Below, piece by piece: positions 19,201 through 27,869 of a stretch of 64,000 bases of DNA. Below the pieces are notes generated by a model that did no database searches, was not told the DNA's origin, and was given only the letters and a program-made list of their open reading frames with translations. The DNA is from Terriglobia bacterium (GTDB taxonomy: Bacteria > Acidobacteriota > Terriglobia > Terriglobales > Acidobacteriaceae), in the NCBI GenBank assembly GCA_020073465.1, contig JAIQFC010000006.1, positions 1 through 64,000 of the forward strand, written 5' to 3'. Within the stretch, counting starts at the first letter, position 1, and each line of letters begins with the position of its first letter. The position numbers and the translations under genes were made by a program.

Positions 19201-20296
19201 GCGGCACCTCATCGTGAGAAAGCGCCCCCAAGGTCACATTCCGGGTTCGGTCGAGTAATTCACGAAACGTGGGGTCTCCCGAGAGATTCGTCCGTAACAC
19301 CACGGTGTTCAGAAAGAAGCCAAGGAGTTGCTCGGTCCCCGGGACATTCCGCCCGGCCGTGATGCTGCCCACCAGGATGTCTTCCTGTCCGGAATAGCGG
19401 TGGAGCAACGTGTCGAAAGCGGCGAGGAGGGTCATGAACAACGTCACACCCGCTTGCCGGCTCAACTCGCGCAGTCTCTCGCTGAGTTCTGCAGGCAGGG
19501 CGAACGATTGCAGTGCCCCGCGGAACGTCTGCCCTGCCGGTCGGGGCCGGTCGGTTGGCAATTGCAGCGTGGGCAGTTCCCCCGAAAGCTGCTTGCGCCA
19601 GTAATCCATGCCTTGATTCAGCAGTCCACGTGTCGCTGATTGCCGCTGCCAGACTGCATAGTCGGCATATTGAAAGTCCAGCTCCGGTAAACACACTGGC
19701 TCGTGGTTGGAAAACGTGTTGTAGAGCGCGACCAGTTCCGGCAGGAACACTCTGTATCCCGTCACGCCATCAAAGATCATGTGATGGGCGGTAATCGCGA
19801 GCCGGAATTCCTCATGCGCAAGGCGGATCAAGCGTGCGCGGAACAGCGGGGCCTTGCTGAGGTCGAATGGCTTGCGGGCATCCTCTGTAGCCAGGCGCAA
19901 AGCCTCGGCCTCCCGTTCGCGCCCGGCCAGGTTCCGTAAATCCGCAACCGGGAGCGTCACAGCAAACGGCGGATGCACGACCTGCACCGGCTCCCCGTCC
20001 ACCGTTGAAAAAGATGTGCGCCAGGCTTCGTGGCGCCGGATAATTTCGGTAAAACTCTTTTCCAGAACCTCCACGTCGAGTGGACCGGTGCGGTGCACCG
20101 TGAACGGTTCGTTGTAGACCGGCGTACCCGGGGCCAGTTGCGCGTGCAGCCAGAGTTGTTGCTGCGAGAACGTAAGTGGGGCAGCGGTTCCCGGTTGGCG
20201 CCGCGCGACCGGCGGAGCCGGAGCTTCACCCACGTGCAAATGGAGGTACGCCTCCAGCTGCTTGCGTTTCTTTTCCGAGATTTGCGCTTCTGGCAT
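16217..20296 (-). CDS. NRPS module C-A-T-TE
   Basis: 1359 residues from the ATG at 20296 (MPEAQISEKKRKQLE), which avoids the overlap with the upstream deacetylase that an ATG at 20359 would cause. Domains: condensation about 40-470 with HHMIFDG at 171-177; adenylation about 490-985 with YTSGSTGKPKG at about 645, NEYGPTE and GKVDR; carrier with LGGHSLL, Ser1040; thioesterase about 1090-1350. In the thioesterase the nucleophile elbow is G-L-C-V-N, so the usual Ser is Cys1167. By-eye alignment to GrsA gives a pocket of D-S-A-L-V-A-E-V-W-K, which I do not assign to a substrate. This is the only condensation domain in the locus, so it should form the one standard amide bond and release the product. 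Confidence 0.9.
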   Translation of the reverse strand: MPEAQISEKKRKQLEAYLHLHVGEAPAPPVARRQPGTAAPLTFSQQQLWLHAQLAPGTPVYNEPFTVHRTGPLDVEVLEKSFTEIIRRHEAWRTSFSTVDGEPVQVVHPPFAVTLPVADLRNLAGREREAEALRLATEDARKPFDLSKAPLFRARLIRLAHEEFRLAITAHHMIFDGVTGYRVFLPELVALYNTFSNHEPVCLPELDFQYADYAVWQRQSATRGLLNQGMDYWRKQLSGELPTLQLPTDRPRPAGQTFRGALQSFALPAELSERLRELSRQAGVTLFMTLLAAFDTLLHRYSGQEDILVGSITAGRNVPGTEQLLGFFLNTVVLRTNLSGDPTFRELLDRTRNVTLGALSHDEVPLDELVKELHPERDLSSNPLFQVLLSFEPSLSEVDSGWNLTAIDVETGTAKFDLCFVLDDRAEGLQGRVIYGTDLFDSGTITRMIGHWQTLLESIVTNPDCRVSALALVAGKEREQLLKQSTGPRRSYPPTLVHEVIAAQTGMTPDAVAVSCGAHSLTFRELNSRANQLAHHLRGLGVRHQSPVALCAERSLEMIVGILGILKAGGAYVPLDANHPKERLEYMLTDCGASVLLTQAHLPPLSLPGDLRVICLDSDWQAISRELFEAPAVKVSPEDLAYVIYTSGSTGKPKGVMVTHRNLAHSTHARVEYYQEPVGKYLLLSPIGFDSSVAVIFHALCTGGTLVLPEPEFNWESTQLAQLIAKSQISHTLCVPSLYSELLETAKPDQVKSLRTVVVAGEACPKPLVEAHYQLLPQTALFNEYGPTEATVWSSVYACDPAASYSSVPIGRPIANTATYVLDRRLQPVPVGVPGELYIAGEGVARGYLGQSDLTNERFILDPFAARAGERLYRTGDLVRYLPDGNLEFLGRLDQQVKIRGLRIELTEIETALGEHPDVREAVVVGEEDDSNGIRLVAYVVARREYATSAAELRAFLKSRLPGYMVPGVFSFLEALPRNANGKVDRQALSCAERTRDVLAAAPPAPRDFAEARLLAIWKDVLNRDDLDIRQDFFELGGHSLLAAKLLARIEADFGQTLSLAFVFQAPTIELMAELLRNPDESIRARAIVPVQPHGSRLPLFWVRGGPRFRLLAQTLGPDQPFLGLDLPFSDATKFRTPYRLEDIAAYLVRAMREVQPHGPYALAGLCVNAVIAYEIARQVTLEGEEVALLAMFDGHNHAYYKNPLQDGRYTGRIKYHLSNLFRSDMKESSAYLLERLDEARRKIERTIWQLSATSEKNGNGDRPHNTDFIVHPAFHRYEPQPYSGKVTLLQSSDWPEGPYFDFNQGWIDLAAGGVDFHRIPGNHPSMFTEPNVNLVAATLSAQLEVAHARRNDGVMKSA

Positions 20297-20312
20297 TTCC
20301 AGTGCGTCGTTT

Positions 20313-21143
20313 CTAGTGAACCATGCTGTGCTCGCGATTCGATGCGGCCTGACCATCACCAGCTTCGTTCTCCGATTTCGTCCACTGCAACAGCTGAGCG
20401 TTCGTCAGATAAGTCACGCCGTCGCGATGACTGACATAATCCAGTATTTCTTCGAGTTGGGACCAGAGATTCAATTTCTCAATTTCCCATGGATGCCCGT
20501 ACACGTGCCAAACGCCACCGTCGCGTACGGTGCGGTCAAACAGCTTCTTCCCCAACTGTAACCAGTTATCGAACCAGAGCAGGTCCGCCGCCGACCGTGC
20601 CAGCGCCGAGACTCCACCGAGCCGGCCCAGGTTCCTCACATAATTCGATCGCGTATGGGGATAAGCCTGCACCGTCGTCGGCATCTCCAGAGGAGAAAAG
20701 GCCGCATCCGAGCACAGCATCCGCGTCGTGCGCGCCCCGCGATATCCGGCGCGCTGAACTTCAGCCACCACCTGCGGGTTGAACCTTCCGCGGGGATAAC
20801 AGAACGTGGTCACTTCCTGGCCCAGCATTTGCTCCAGAATCGCCTTGCACCCTCCGACTTCCTGGACCAATTCTGCCGGAGTGAGATCGGGAAGAATGCG
20901 GTGGGAGATTGTGTGAGCACCAATCTCGAATCCATTCCCGCAAAGCGTGCGCAGATTGCCACTGGTAAAGCGCGATCCTCCGTTCAACTGGCCAGTGGGG
21001 ACGTAAAACGTTCCTCTCAGCCCCCGCTCGCCCAGAAGCTCCGCCACCCTCATCCCGCTGGCGGCGTCGTCGTCCCAACTCGTGGTCACCACTACGCGCG
21101 GGCGAGTCGCAGCCGATATTTCTCTTCCGGTAGAGGGGTTCAT
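20313..21143 (-). CDS. Polysaccharide deacetylase (NodB/CE4 family)
   Basis: About 277 residues; the ATG at 21143 is used, with TTG at 21152 overlapping the upstream stop as the alternative. CE4 motifs in order: TTSWDDD (catalytic base and metal Asp), GAHTISHRIL (metal-binding His pair), FCYPRGRFN (motif 3), and WHVYGHPWE with the late catalytic-type His. No signal peptide is evident, which suggests a cytoplasmic step, perhaps on a lipid-linked or nucleotide-linked sugar. Deacetylation would expose a free amine that a peptide-type or sulfo group could occupy; this is inference from the neighbours. Confidence 0.85.
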   Translation of the reverse strand: MNPSTGREISAATRPRVVVTTSWDDDAASGMRVAELLGERGLRGTFYVPTGQLNGGSRFTSGNLRTLCGNGFEIGAHTISHRILPDLTPAELVQEVGGCKAILEQMLGQEVTTFCYPRGRFNPQVVAEVQRAGYRGARTTRMLCSDAAFSPLEMPTTVQAYPHTRSNYVRNLGRLGGVSALARSAADLLWFDNWLQLGKKLFDRTVRDGGVWHVYGHPWEIEKLNLWSQLEEILDYVSHRDGVTYLTNAQLLQWTKSENEAGDGQAASNREHSMVH

Positions 21144-21148
21144 TGCTT

Positions 21149-22363
21149 TCAAACCAAAACCGGCTCAGGTTCCTCGCGTTGCGTACGGCTCGGCCGCGAG
21201 CCCCTGGCAAATTCATAGATCTCTTTCAGAAGGTAGAAATTGCGTTCTGCCGTGTACTTGGCTTCGAACTCCAGCCGCGCTCCGCGTCCCATGGCTTCCA
21301 TTTGCTCCGGATGATCCCAGGCCCACTCTATCTTGCCGGCAAGATCGTCGGCCTCGGTCGGTCTGAAATGAAGTCCAGTGCGACCGTCGGCAACAATCTC
21401 TTGCATGGACCCCAAACGAGAGCAGATTACCGGAACGCCGCACGCGAACGACTCGGCGATCGTGACCGGAAAACCTTCATACCATTCGCTGGGAAATACA
21501 AGGAAGCGAGCGCCCTTGATCGCGTCCAAGGTAGCGTCGTGCGAGAGCCTGCCGCGATATACCACATCGCGCAGGGCCGGGTCCTTCAACTCCGACTCCA
21601 GGCGTTCTCGATCTGGGCCGTCGCCGATAATTACCAGCGGGATCGTCCTGCGAAGTTGCTTCCACGCGGCCAGCAGTGTAGGCCAACCCTTGGGATCGAC
21701 CAACCGTCCGGCAAACAGCGCGTACTGTCCCCGCTTTTCGCGCATTCCCGGATCAGGCAATACGAAGTTTGGCTTCACACGAACCCTCGCCGCCGGAAGT
21801 CCACCGTCGATCAGCTTGCGCCGGGAGAACTCTGTCAGCGCGATGTAGCAGTCCACCATCTTTGCCCATGTGCCCATCCGGCGATGGATCTGCAACATGA
21901 GTGCCAGCGCGGATGTCCCCGCCTTCGATCCCTGATAGCACCCGTATCTCACGCCGCGCAACAGGCCGTGTTGCAGGCACTCCTCGCAGACATTCCCATC
22001 GCGATAGAGGGTGGCGGCTGGACACAGCAGCCGGTAGTTGTGCAGCGTCTGCACCACTGGCACGCCCGCCTTCCGGCACGCGTAATACACGGCTGGAGAA
22101 ATCAGCGGAAAGAAATTGTGAATGTGCACGACATCCGGCCTTGTTCTCTGCAGCAGCGAAGTGAACTCCCGGTACCACTTTCGCGACCACACACAATCCG
22201 TGGCCACGCCAATTTTCTTGACCATGGTATCCGGATACGTATTCTGCTCAACCACTGGCGTCACCTGCCAGCCGTACTGCGTCATCAAGCTGGCTTCGGA
22301 TTCGAAAACCTCATCTTCCCCACCCCGCAGAAGATACCGGTTGTGCACGGATACGATGTTCAA
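21149..22363 (-). CDS. Glycosyltransferase family 4 protein
   Basis: 404 residues, GT-B fold. It begins MNIVSVHNRYLLRGGEDEVF, an acceptor-domain start common in GT4, with VHIHNFFPLISPAVYYACRKAG. The donor half shows YALFAGRLVDPKGW, LVIIGDGPDRERLE and the E-x7-E type motif in FPSEWYEGFPVTIAESFACGVPVI. A cysteine cluster (NVCEECLQHGLLRGVRYGC) in the middle is seen in a subset of GT4 enzymes. Together with the WecG-type enzyme and the initiating transferase, this is one of only three sugar-adding enzymes in the block, which points to a short repeat unit. Confidence 0.9.
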   Translation of the reverse strand: MNIVSVHNRYLLRGGEDEVFESEASLMTQYGWQVTPVVEQNTYPDTMVKKIGVATDCVWSRKWYREFTSLLQRTRPDVVHIHNFFPLISPAVYYACRKAGVPVVQTLHNYRLLCPAATLYRDGNVCEECLQHGLLRGVRYGCYQGSKAGTSALALMLQIHRRMGTWAKMVDCYIALTEFSRRKLIDGGLPAARVRVKPNFVLPDPGMREKRGQYALFAGRLVDPKGWPTLLAAWKQLRRTIPLVIIGDGPDRERLESELKDPALRDVVYRGRLSHDATLDAIKGARFLVFPSEWYEGFPVTIAESFACGVPVICSRLGSMQEIVADGRTGLHFRPTEADDLAGKIEWAWDHPEQMEAMGRGARLEFEAKYTAERNFYLLKEIYEFARGSRPSRTQREEPEPVLV

Positions 22364-22419
22364 GTTTGGGCTCGTCCCTTACAGCAGAATTCAATATCGA
22401 GTGTGGCTTGGAATCCGGC

Positions 22420-23811
22420 CTAGTCGGCCTGCGCCGCCTCGGCAACGCCCAGGCTCGGCATCCTGAGAGCAGCGACTTTGCGTCCATAAAGGACGAAGGC
22501 AACCACTACATACAGGGCGTTCGCGAGAATCATGCTCCAGATCACGCCCTGCAAACCGAAGAGCTTGGTGGCCGGGATACCGGCAAGCAGAGCCACCACG
22601 CTGGCCGCGCCATTCGCATAAAACAGCGATTGCGGAGACTTCATTCCCCGCAGCACAATTGCGGGCCCGAGGCTCGCGCTCCACACAATCGTTTCCAAAC
22701 CAAAGAGTGGAATCAGGTAGGCCGAACCCATGTACTTACCGGCGTACAAGAACTGGAACAGCGGCTGCCTGAGAGGAATGATCACCGCCCAGTAGGCCAC
22801 CGCGCCCACCACGAAGAGCATGGCCAGCTTGCGCGTCAGACGAGTGGCCGCTTCCGGTTCCTCCTCCGACACCCGCGCGGCGAAGGGCAAGAACAGCATG
22901 GAGAGCGCAGCATAGGTCTGAAGCACAGGAGCCGCAAGGTTCATCAGCGCTCTCAGCTCTCCAGCCGCTGCCATCCCCGAAAAGGTGCTGACCAGCGGGA
23001 TATAAACGTAGTTCGGAATCCATCCCACCACACAAGTCGCCAGCGCCCAACTGCCGTACTCCCAATGCTTGCGCCAGATTTCGGGCAATCGTGGCTCGCC
23101 CGTGGCCGGGTCGAGAGCTGAATTCAACTGCCACAACATGACCAGGGCGCTGACCAGCGCGGCGAGAGCCATGATCAGAAAAGCGGTGAAAGAACTGAGC
23201 CATCCGCTGCGGTAAATCAGGAACACGCCGCCGGTGACCATGGCGCAGTAAAAGGCGGCGCCGAACGCGGCCGGCCCCGGGGACAATTTCAAGTAGAAGC
23301 TGCGCCGTGCCATCGCATGGATGCAAAGAAACGGCGTGGCAATTGCCATCCCCGCCAGCGCCACCGGCAACACTAGCGAATGTCCGAAAACTTTCGCCGC
23401 CAACGCGCCGCCGCCGATCAGCAGCCCCGTTGGCAGCGAGATCGCCCAGTGGATCGTCAGCGCCTTCTTCAGATATCCGCGTACATTGTTCCGGTAGTTG
23501 GAGCCAGCGAACACCGAGAGCGGCTCCAGCAGCAGGGCCTGATACAGGAACCCCACCAGGATAAAAATGCTGAACGACAGCGCATAGGCGCCATATTCTT
23601 CCGGCGCCAGCCATCGGGCCAACAGAATGCCGAGCAGGAAGTTGGAACCCGAGATCAACCCGTTGTCGAGAATCGCGAGTCCACCCTTCGTCATCCAGCG
23701 AAAGAACTTCGCCAGGGCGAATCCGTCGCCTGACGCTGATTGCGTCTCGGACGAGGTGGTCTTCTCTTCGGTCAATGTGGTGCTGCTTTCTTCGAGAACG
23801 GGGTCTGACAA
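22420..23811 (-). CDS. Polysaccharide flippase (Wzx/MATE-like)
   Basis: 463 residues with about 12 membrane segments after a hydrophilic N-terminal tail of 35 residues. Examples are LISGSNFLLGILLARWLAP, YALSFSIFILVGFLYQALLL, AFLIMALAALVSALVMLWQL and VIWSMILANALYVVVAFVLY. The LLARWLAPEEYGAYAL segment is typical of the polysaccharide-transporter (PST) family, which flips undecaprenyl-linked repeats across the inner membrane. It lies next to the GT4 gene and downstream of the P450-NRPS. It could equally carry the peptide-type product if that is lipid-linked. Confidence 0.87.
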   Translation of the reverse strand: MSDPVLEESSTTLTEEKTTSSETQSASGDGFALAKFFRWMTKGGLAILDNGLISGSNFLLGILLARWLAPEEYGAYALSFSIFILVGFLYQALLLEPLSVFAGSNYRNNVRGYLKKALTIHWAISLPTGLLIGGGALAAKVFGHSLVLPVALAGMAIATPFLCIHAMARRSFYLKLSPGPAAFGAAFYCAMVTGGVFLIYRSGWLSSFTAFLIMALAALVSALVMLWQLNSALDPATGEPRLPEIWRKHWEYGSWALATCVVGWIPNYVYIPLVSTFSGMAAAGELRALMNLAAPVLQTYAALSMLFLPFAARVSEEEPEAATRLTRKLAMLFVVGAVAYWAVIIPLRQPLFQFLYAGKYMGSAYLIPLFGLETIVWSASLGPAIVLRGMKSPQSLFYANGAASVVALLAGIPATKLFGLQGVIWSMILANALYVVVAFVLYGRKVAALRMPSLGVAEAAQAD

Positions 23812-23879
23812 GCCAGGCTCCTGCCGACTGAATAACTCTGCTGGGGGATGAAAAAGGAAGTGCGAGGAAGAAATGGATC

Positions 23880-26800
23880 TCAGGAAACGCTCACGGGCTG
23901 CAACTCAGATTGTGCAACCTGAGCCCGCTCCAACGAGGCTCGGATTGCAGCGGCCAGATGCCGCACCTGCGGTTCATTCAAGATGTTCCCATGATCCGCA
24001 TCGATCTCGTGAATCTCGAGGCCAGATGCCGCGTACCGGCTCCATCCGCCCTGCGGATCATAAAGCCCTCGCAGTGCCTTCTCGCTGGCGCGGAACAAGA
24101 CGATCTTCCCCGGATAAACTCGCGGCGCGTAGTTCTTCTCGGCCACGGCGCATGCTTCGCGCACATTGATCAGCGGACGCGGCATGCTCAACAAATCAAC
24201 GCGTCGCTTGATTCCCTTGCGATAGCGGGTGATTCTCTTCTTAAGGTAAGCGAACTTCTGTTCAGACGAAAGCGTGAAGAACGTACCGATGAGCGATCCT
24301 GCCGACTTCGGCACGCCGGGATAAGTATCCACCAGGGCCAGCAGACCTACGGCCTGCCCTGATTCAACCAAACGCCGCGCCATTTCGAGCGCCACCAGCC
24401 CTCCGAAGGAGTAGCCGCCCAGAAAGTATGGCCCCTCGGGCTGAACTCCCCGAAGCTGCTCGAGATAGTAGGTCGCAAAATCATCCACACGATTCAGACA
24501 TGGCTGTTTGCCGTTTAGCCCAGGCGCCTGGATCCCGTAAAACGGCTGGTCCGGTACCATGTGACGTGCCAGCTCATGAAAACGAAGAACCGTGCCACCC
24601 AGTCCGTGCACGAAAAAGAACGGAGCCTTGGAGCCTTCGGCCTGCAAGGGAATCAACGAAGACCACAGCTCCGACGACGCATCCTGCCGCACCAGTTCGG
24701 CGAACTGCTCAATCGTTGGGGCCTGCACCAAAGCCGTTAAAGGAAGCTGCTGCCCGAATGCCTTCTCGACCCGCCCCATCAAACGGACCGCCAGAAGTGA
24801 ATGTCCACCCAGCTCGAAGAAATTATCCCGAATCCCGATGGGACGCTTACCGAGCACCTGCTCCCATATCCTGACCATCTGCATTTCCACCGCATCGCGG
24901 GGAGCTACAACGTCTATTGACTCGGACTCACCCGTCGACGGCGGCGCCGGCAGCGCCCGGCGGTCCACCTTTCCGTTCGGCGTATGCGGAAGGGCCTGCA
25001 GGAAAACAAAGTCCGCGGGGACCATGTATTCAGGCAAATGCTCGCCAAGAGAATCTCTGAGCTCGCTAGGCGACGGTGCGCGGTCAAGAGCAGCGACGAC
25101 ATATCCCACCAGGCGCTTCGCCCCATCATCCTCTCGCGCAATCACCACACACTCGCGAACGCCCGCACATTTCTCCAACACTGTCTCGATCTCGCCCAGT
25201 TCGATCCGGTACCCGCGGATCTTCACCTGGAAATCAGTTCTGCCGATGAACTCGATTTCACCGTTGGGCAGAAAGCGTGCCAAATCTCCGGTCTTGTAGA
25301 GCCGTACGCCATCATCGGTCTTGAACGGATGCGCAATGAATTTCGCCGCGGTCATCTCCGGCCGGTTCAGATAGCCACGCGCCAGGCCCGGTCCGCCAAT
25401 GTGCAATTCCCCCGGCTCTCCGACAGGAACGGGTTGCAGGCTTTCGTTGAGAATGTAAACTTCCGTATTTGCGATCGGCCGGCCAATCGGCAGATTGTCT
25501 GGTATGGGCTTGGACCGGTTGGGCTCGAAGGCCGTCGCAATCACGCTAGCCTCCGTTGGGCCATAAGTATTGATCCAGCGCACACGCTCCCCGCCACACT
25601 GCAACCACGACTTGTAGGCTGTACTCGACGCTTTCTCGCCGCCCACGATCACCAGTCGCATGTTTTCCGGCACGCTCTGTTTCGACTCAGCCAGTTCGCG
25701 CACCAGTTCATGCCAGTAGGCCGTGGGCAAATTGAGAACCGTCACCCGCTGCGCCCGAATCCAGCGCAGAAACTCCGAACCACCCATGAGCGTCTTCGAG
25801 GAGCGGATCACCAGCGTTGCACCAGCCATCCACGTCGGCCATATTTCCTCGATCGCAATGTCAAAACTGATCGAAGCAAACTGCAGCACGCGATCGCAGG
25901 GCTGAATGCCGTACAGCTTGATCGCCGCGACGTTGTGGTTGACCAGTCCGCGATGCGTCAGTAGAACTCCGCGCGGCTTGCCGGTCGAGCCTGACGTGTA
26001 AATCACGTAAGCCAGATTCTCCGGAGTCGCCACCAGCACGGGATTTTCCCGGCTCTGGCATTCCAGAATTTTCAACCCAGGCTCCAGAAGCACTACTTCG
26101 CTCTTTATAGATCCGAGGACCGGCAGCAAGTCCGACTGCGTAATCAGCACCGGAGCCTGCGAGTCTTCCAGCATGTAGGCCAGGCGCTCGTTCGGGTAAT
26201 CAGGATCAAGAGGCAAGCAAGCGCCTCCTGCCTTAAGCACCCCCAGCAGTGCGACCAGCAGTTCGCACGATCTCTGGAGACAGATTCCTACCGGCACCTC
26301 GGGGTTCACGCCCTTGCTCCGGAGATAGTGAGCCAACTGGTTGGCTCGTTCGTTCAGCTCACGATAAGTCAGGCGCCGCTCGTCCTGCTCTACGGCAATG
26401 GATTCCGGCACGAATCGCGCGCGCTCTTCGACCAGTTGATGCACACATTTGTCGGAAGGATATTCAGCTCGCGTATTGTTCCACTCCGCTAAAGCCCGAT
26501 GAAGTTCGCTCTCCGCCGACAAGGGCATTGGCGAAATACTGGCTGACTTCTCAGTTACCGCGCCGGCAGCCTGCTCGCCTTGAGGCTCCTGCGATGAAGC
26601 CTTTTCCCTGCTCAACCCCGCATCGTCGAACCTGACTTTCAACGACGTCAGGCCGCGGAGGCCGAGATTGGTCCGCCATACCAACTTTTGCGGCTCAAGC
26701 CGCAGGTTCGGCATTCTCTGCAGCAACGTTTCGAACACGATCTGACCTTCAGCCCGCGCCAGCGGGGCGCCAAAACAGAAGTGCGCGGCGTACCCGAATG

Positions 26801-27869
26801 CAAGGTGACGATTGTCTTTCCGCTCAACATCAAAGCGATCAGGATCGGGAAATCTCTCCGGATCGCGATTCGCTGCCGCCATCACCGCGATCACCGCCTG
26901 CCGTTTGGCAATGTGTTTCCCTCCCAGCACCCGATCTGAAGGCGCAAGCCGGGCCGTGTGCTGGCTTGGACTCTCGTAGCGCAACATTTCTTCGAGAGCC
27001 GAGGGGACCAGCGAAAGATCTGCCCGCAGCCTCTGCATCTGGTCTGGATTCCGCAGAAGAGTGAGCAGACCATTGCCGATCAGATTGGTCGTCGTCTCCT
27101 GCCCGCCCACCATGGTCACGATCGTGTTCGCAACCACTTCTTCTTCCGCCAACCGGTCGCCGTCAATCTCTGCGGTGAGCAGCGAATGGATGAGCCCTTC
27201 CCGAGGGTGTTGTCTGATTTCGCGAACCGCATCGCGGAAATACGACGTCATCTCATCGACGGTGCGCAGCATGAGTTGCGCGCGCTCCGGATTGTGCTGG
27301 AAATTCCCCAGCATCTCCGCGAAATTCGCCGACCACTCCTTCAACCGGTGACGGTCGCTGACCGGAACCCCCAACATCTCCGCTGTGACGATCGCGGGCA
27401 GGGGTTCTGCCAAGTCGGCGATCACATCCATCTTCCCTTCTCCCTGCACCGCGTCCAGCAGGTTGTTCACGATCTCCTGGATGTGCGACTTGAGGGTATT
27501 GACCCTCGCGGGCGTGAATGCAATGGACGCCAGTCCGCGCAGCCGGGTATGGGCCGATGCGTCCATGAACAGCATCTGCTTCACCATCACCTGCGCGATT
27601 GGGCCCAAGTGCTCCAGTCCCATGCTGGCGAGTTGCTCCGGAGTCGGCGTGCGGTCCGCCGAAAAGGTGTGGAGGACTTCCAGCACCTCGGCGTACCGCG
27701 TCACGACCCAGGCGTGCAGGAACGGATCCCAGTGGACCGGATCTTCGTCGCGCAGCCGGCGAAACAATGGATACGGGTTCGCCAGGACCTCGGGATCCAA
27801 CAGGCGATACAGACTCAGCACCGAGTTCTCACTCGTCCCGCTCAAAACAAGTTGTGTTCCAAGCGGCAC
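23880..27869 (-). CDS. Cytochrome P450 fused to NRPS A-T-TE
   Basis: 1329 residues in one frame. P450 domain about 20-415: I-helix VGGQETTTN (254-262), E-x-x-R at Glu294/Arg297, and heme loop FGYAAHFCFG with the ligand Cys365. After a 50-residue linker, adenylation about 470-985: YTSGSTGKPRG (624-634), NTYGPTE, GKVDR. Carrier with LGGHSLL, Ser1024. Thioesterase about 1075-1315 with GGYSFGG, Ser1154, and a late Asp-His (DADHG). No condensation domain. A by-eye pocket is D-I-E-N-I-G-T-V-I-K. It starts with GTG overlapping the upstream stop by one base (TAGTG), implying translational coupling. Separate A-T, P450 and TE proteins make beta-hydroxy amino acids in nikkomycin and aminocoumarin pathways; this looks like a one-chain version, by inference. 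Confidence 0.92.
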   Translation of the reverse strand: MPLGTQLVLSGTSENSVLSLYRLLDPEVLANPYPLFRRLRDEDPVHWDPFLHAWVVTRYAEVLEVLHTFSADRTPTPEQLASMGLEHLGPIAQVMVKQMLFMDASAHTRLRGLASIAFTPARVNTLKSHIQEIVNNLLDAVQGEGKMDVIADLAEPLPAIVTAEMLGVPVSDRHRLKEWSANFAEMLGNFQHNPERAQLMLRTVDEMTSYFRDAVREIRQHPREGLIHSLLTAEIDGDRLAEEEVVANTIVTMVGGQETTTNLIGNGLLTLLRNPDQMQRLRADLSLVPSALEEMLRYESPSQHTARLAPSDRVLGGKHIAKRQAVIAVMAAANRDPERFPDPDRFDVERKDNRHLAFGYAAHFCFGAPLARAEGQIVFETLLQRMPNLRLEPQKLVWRTNLGLRGLTSLKVRFDDAGLSREKASSQEPQGEQAAGAVTEKSASISPMPLSAESELHRALAEWNNTRAEYPSDKCVHQLVEERARFVPESIAVEQDERRLTYRELNERANQLAHYLRSKGVNPEVPVGICLQRSCELLVALLGVLKAGGACLPLDPDYPNERLAYMLEDSQAPVLITQSDLLPVLGSIKSEVVLLEPGLKILECQSRENPVLVATPENLAYVIYTSGSTGKPRGVLLTHRGLVNHNVAAIKLYGIQPCDRVLQFASISFDIAIEEIWPTWMAGATLVIRSSKTLMGGSEFLRWIRAQRVTVLNLPTAYWHELVRELAESKQSVPENMRLVIVGGEKASSTAYKSWLQCGGERVRWINTYGPTEASVIATAFEPNRSKPIPDNLPIGRPIANTEVYILNESLQPVPVGEPGELHIGGPGLARGYLNRPEMTAAKFIAHPFKTDDGVRLYKTGDLARFLPNGEIEFIGRTDFQVKIRGYRIELGEIETVLEKCAGVRECVVIAREDDGAKRLVGYVVAALDRAPSPSELRDSLGEHLPEYMVPADFVFLQALPHTPNGKVDRRALPAPPSTGESESIDVVAPRDAVEMQMVRIWEQVLGKRPIGIRDNFFELGGHSLLAVRLMGRVEKAFGQQLPLTALVQAPTIEQFAELVRQDASSELWSSLIPLQAEGSKAPFFFVHGLGGTVLRFHELARHMVPDQPFYGIQAPGLNGKQPCLNRVDDFATYYLEQLRGVQPEGPYFLGGYSFGGLVALEMARRLVESGQAVGLLALVDTYPGVPKSAGSLIGTFFTLSSEQKFAYLKKRITRYRKGIKRRVDLLSMPRPLINVREACAVAEKNYAPRVYPGKIVLFRASEKALRGLYDPQGGWSRYAASGLEIHEIDADHGNILNEPQVRHLAAAIRASLERAQVAQSELQPVSVS

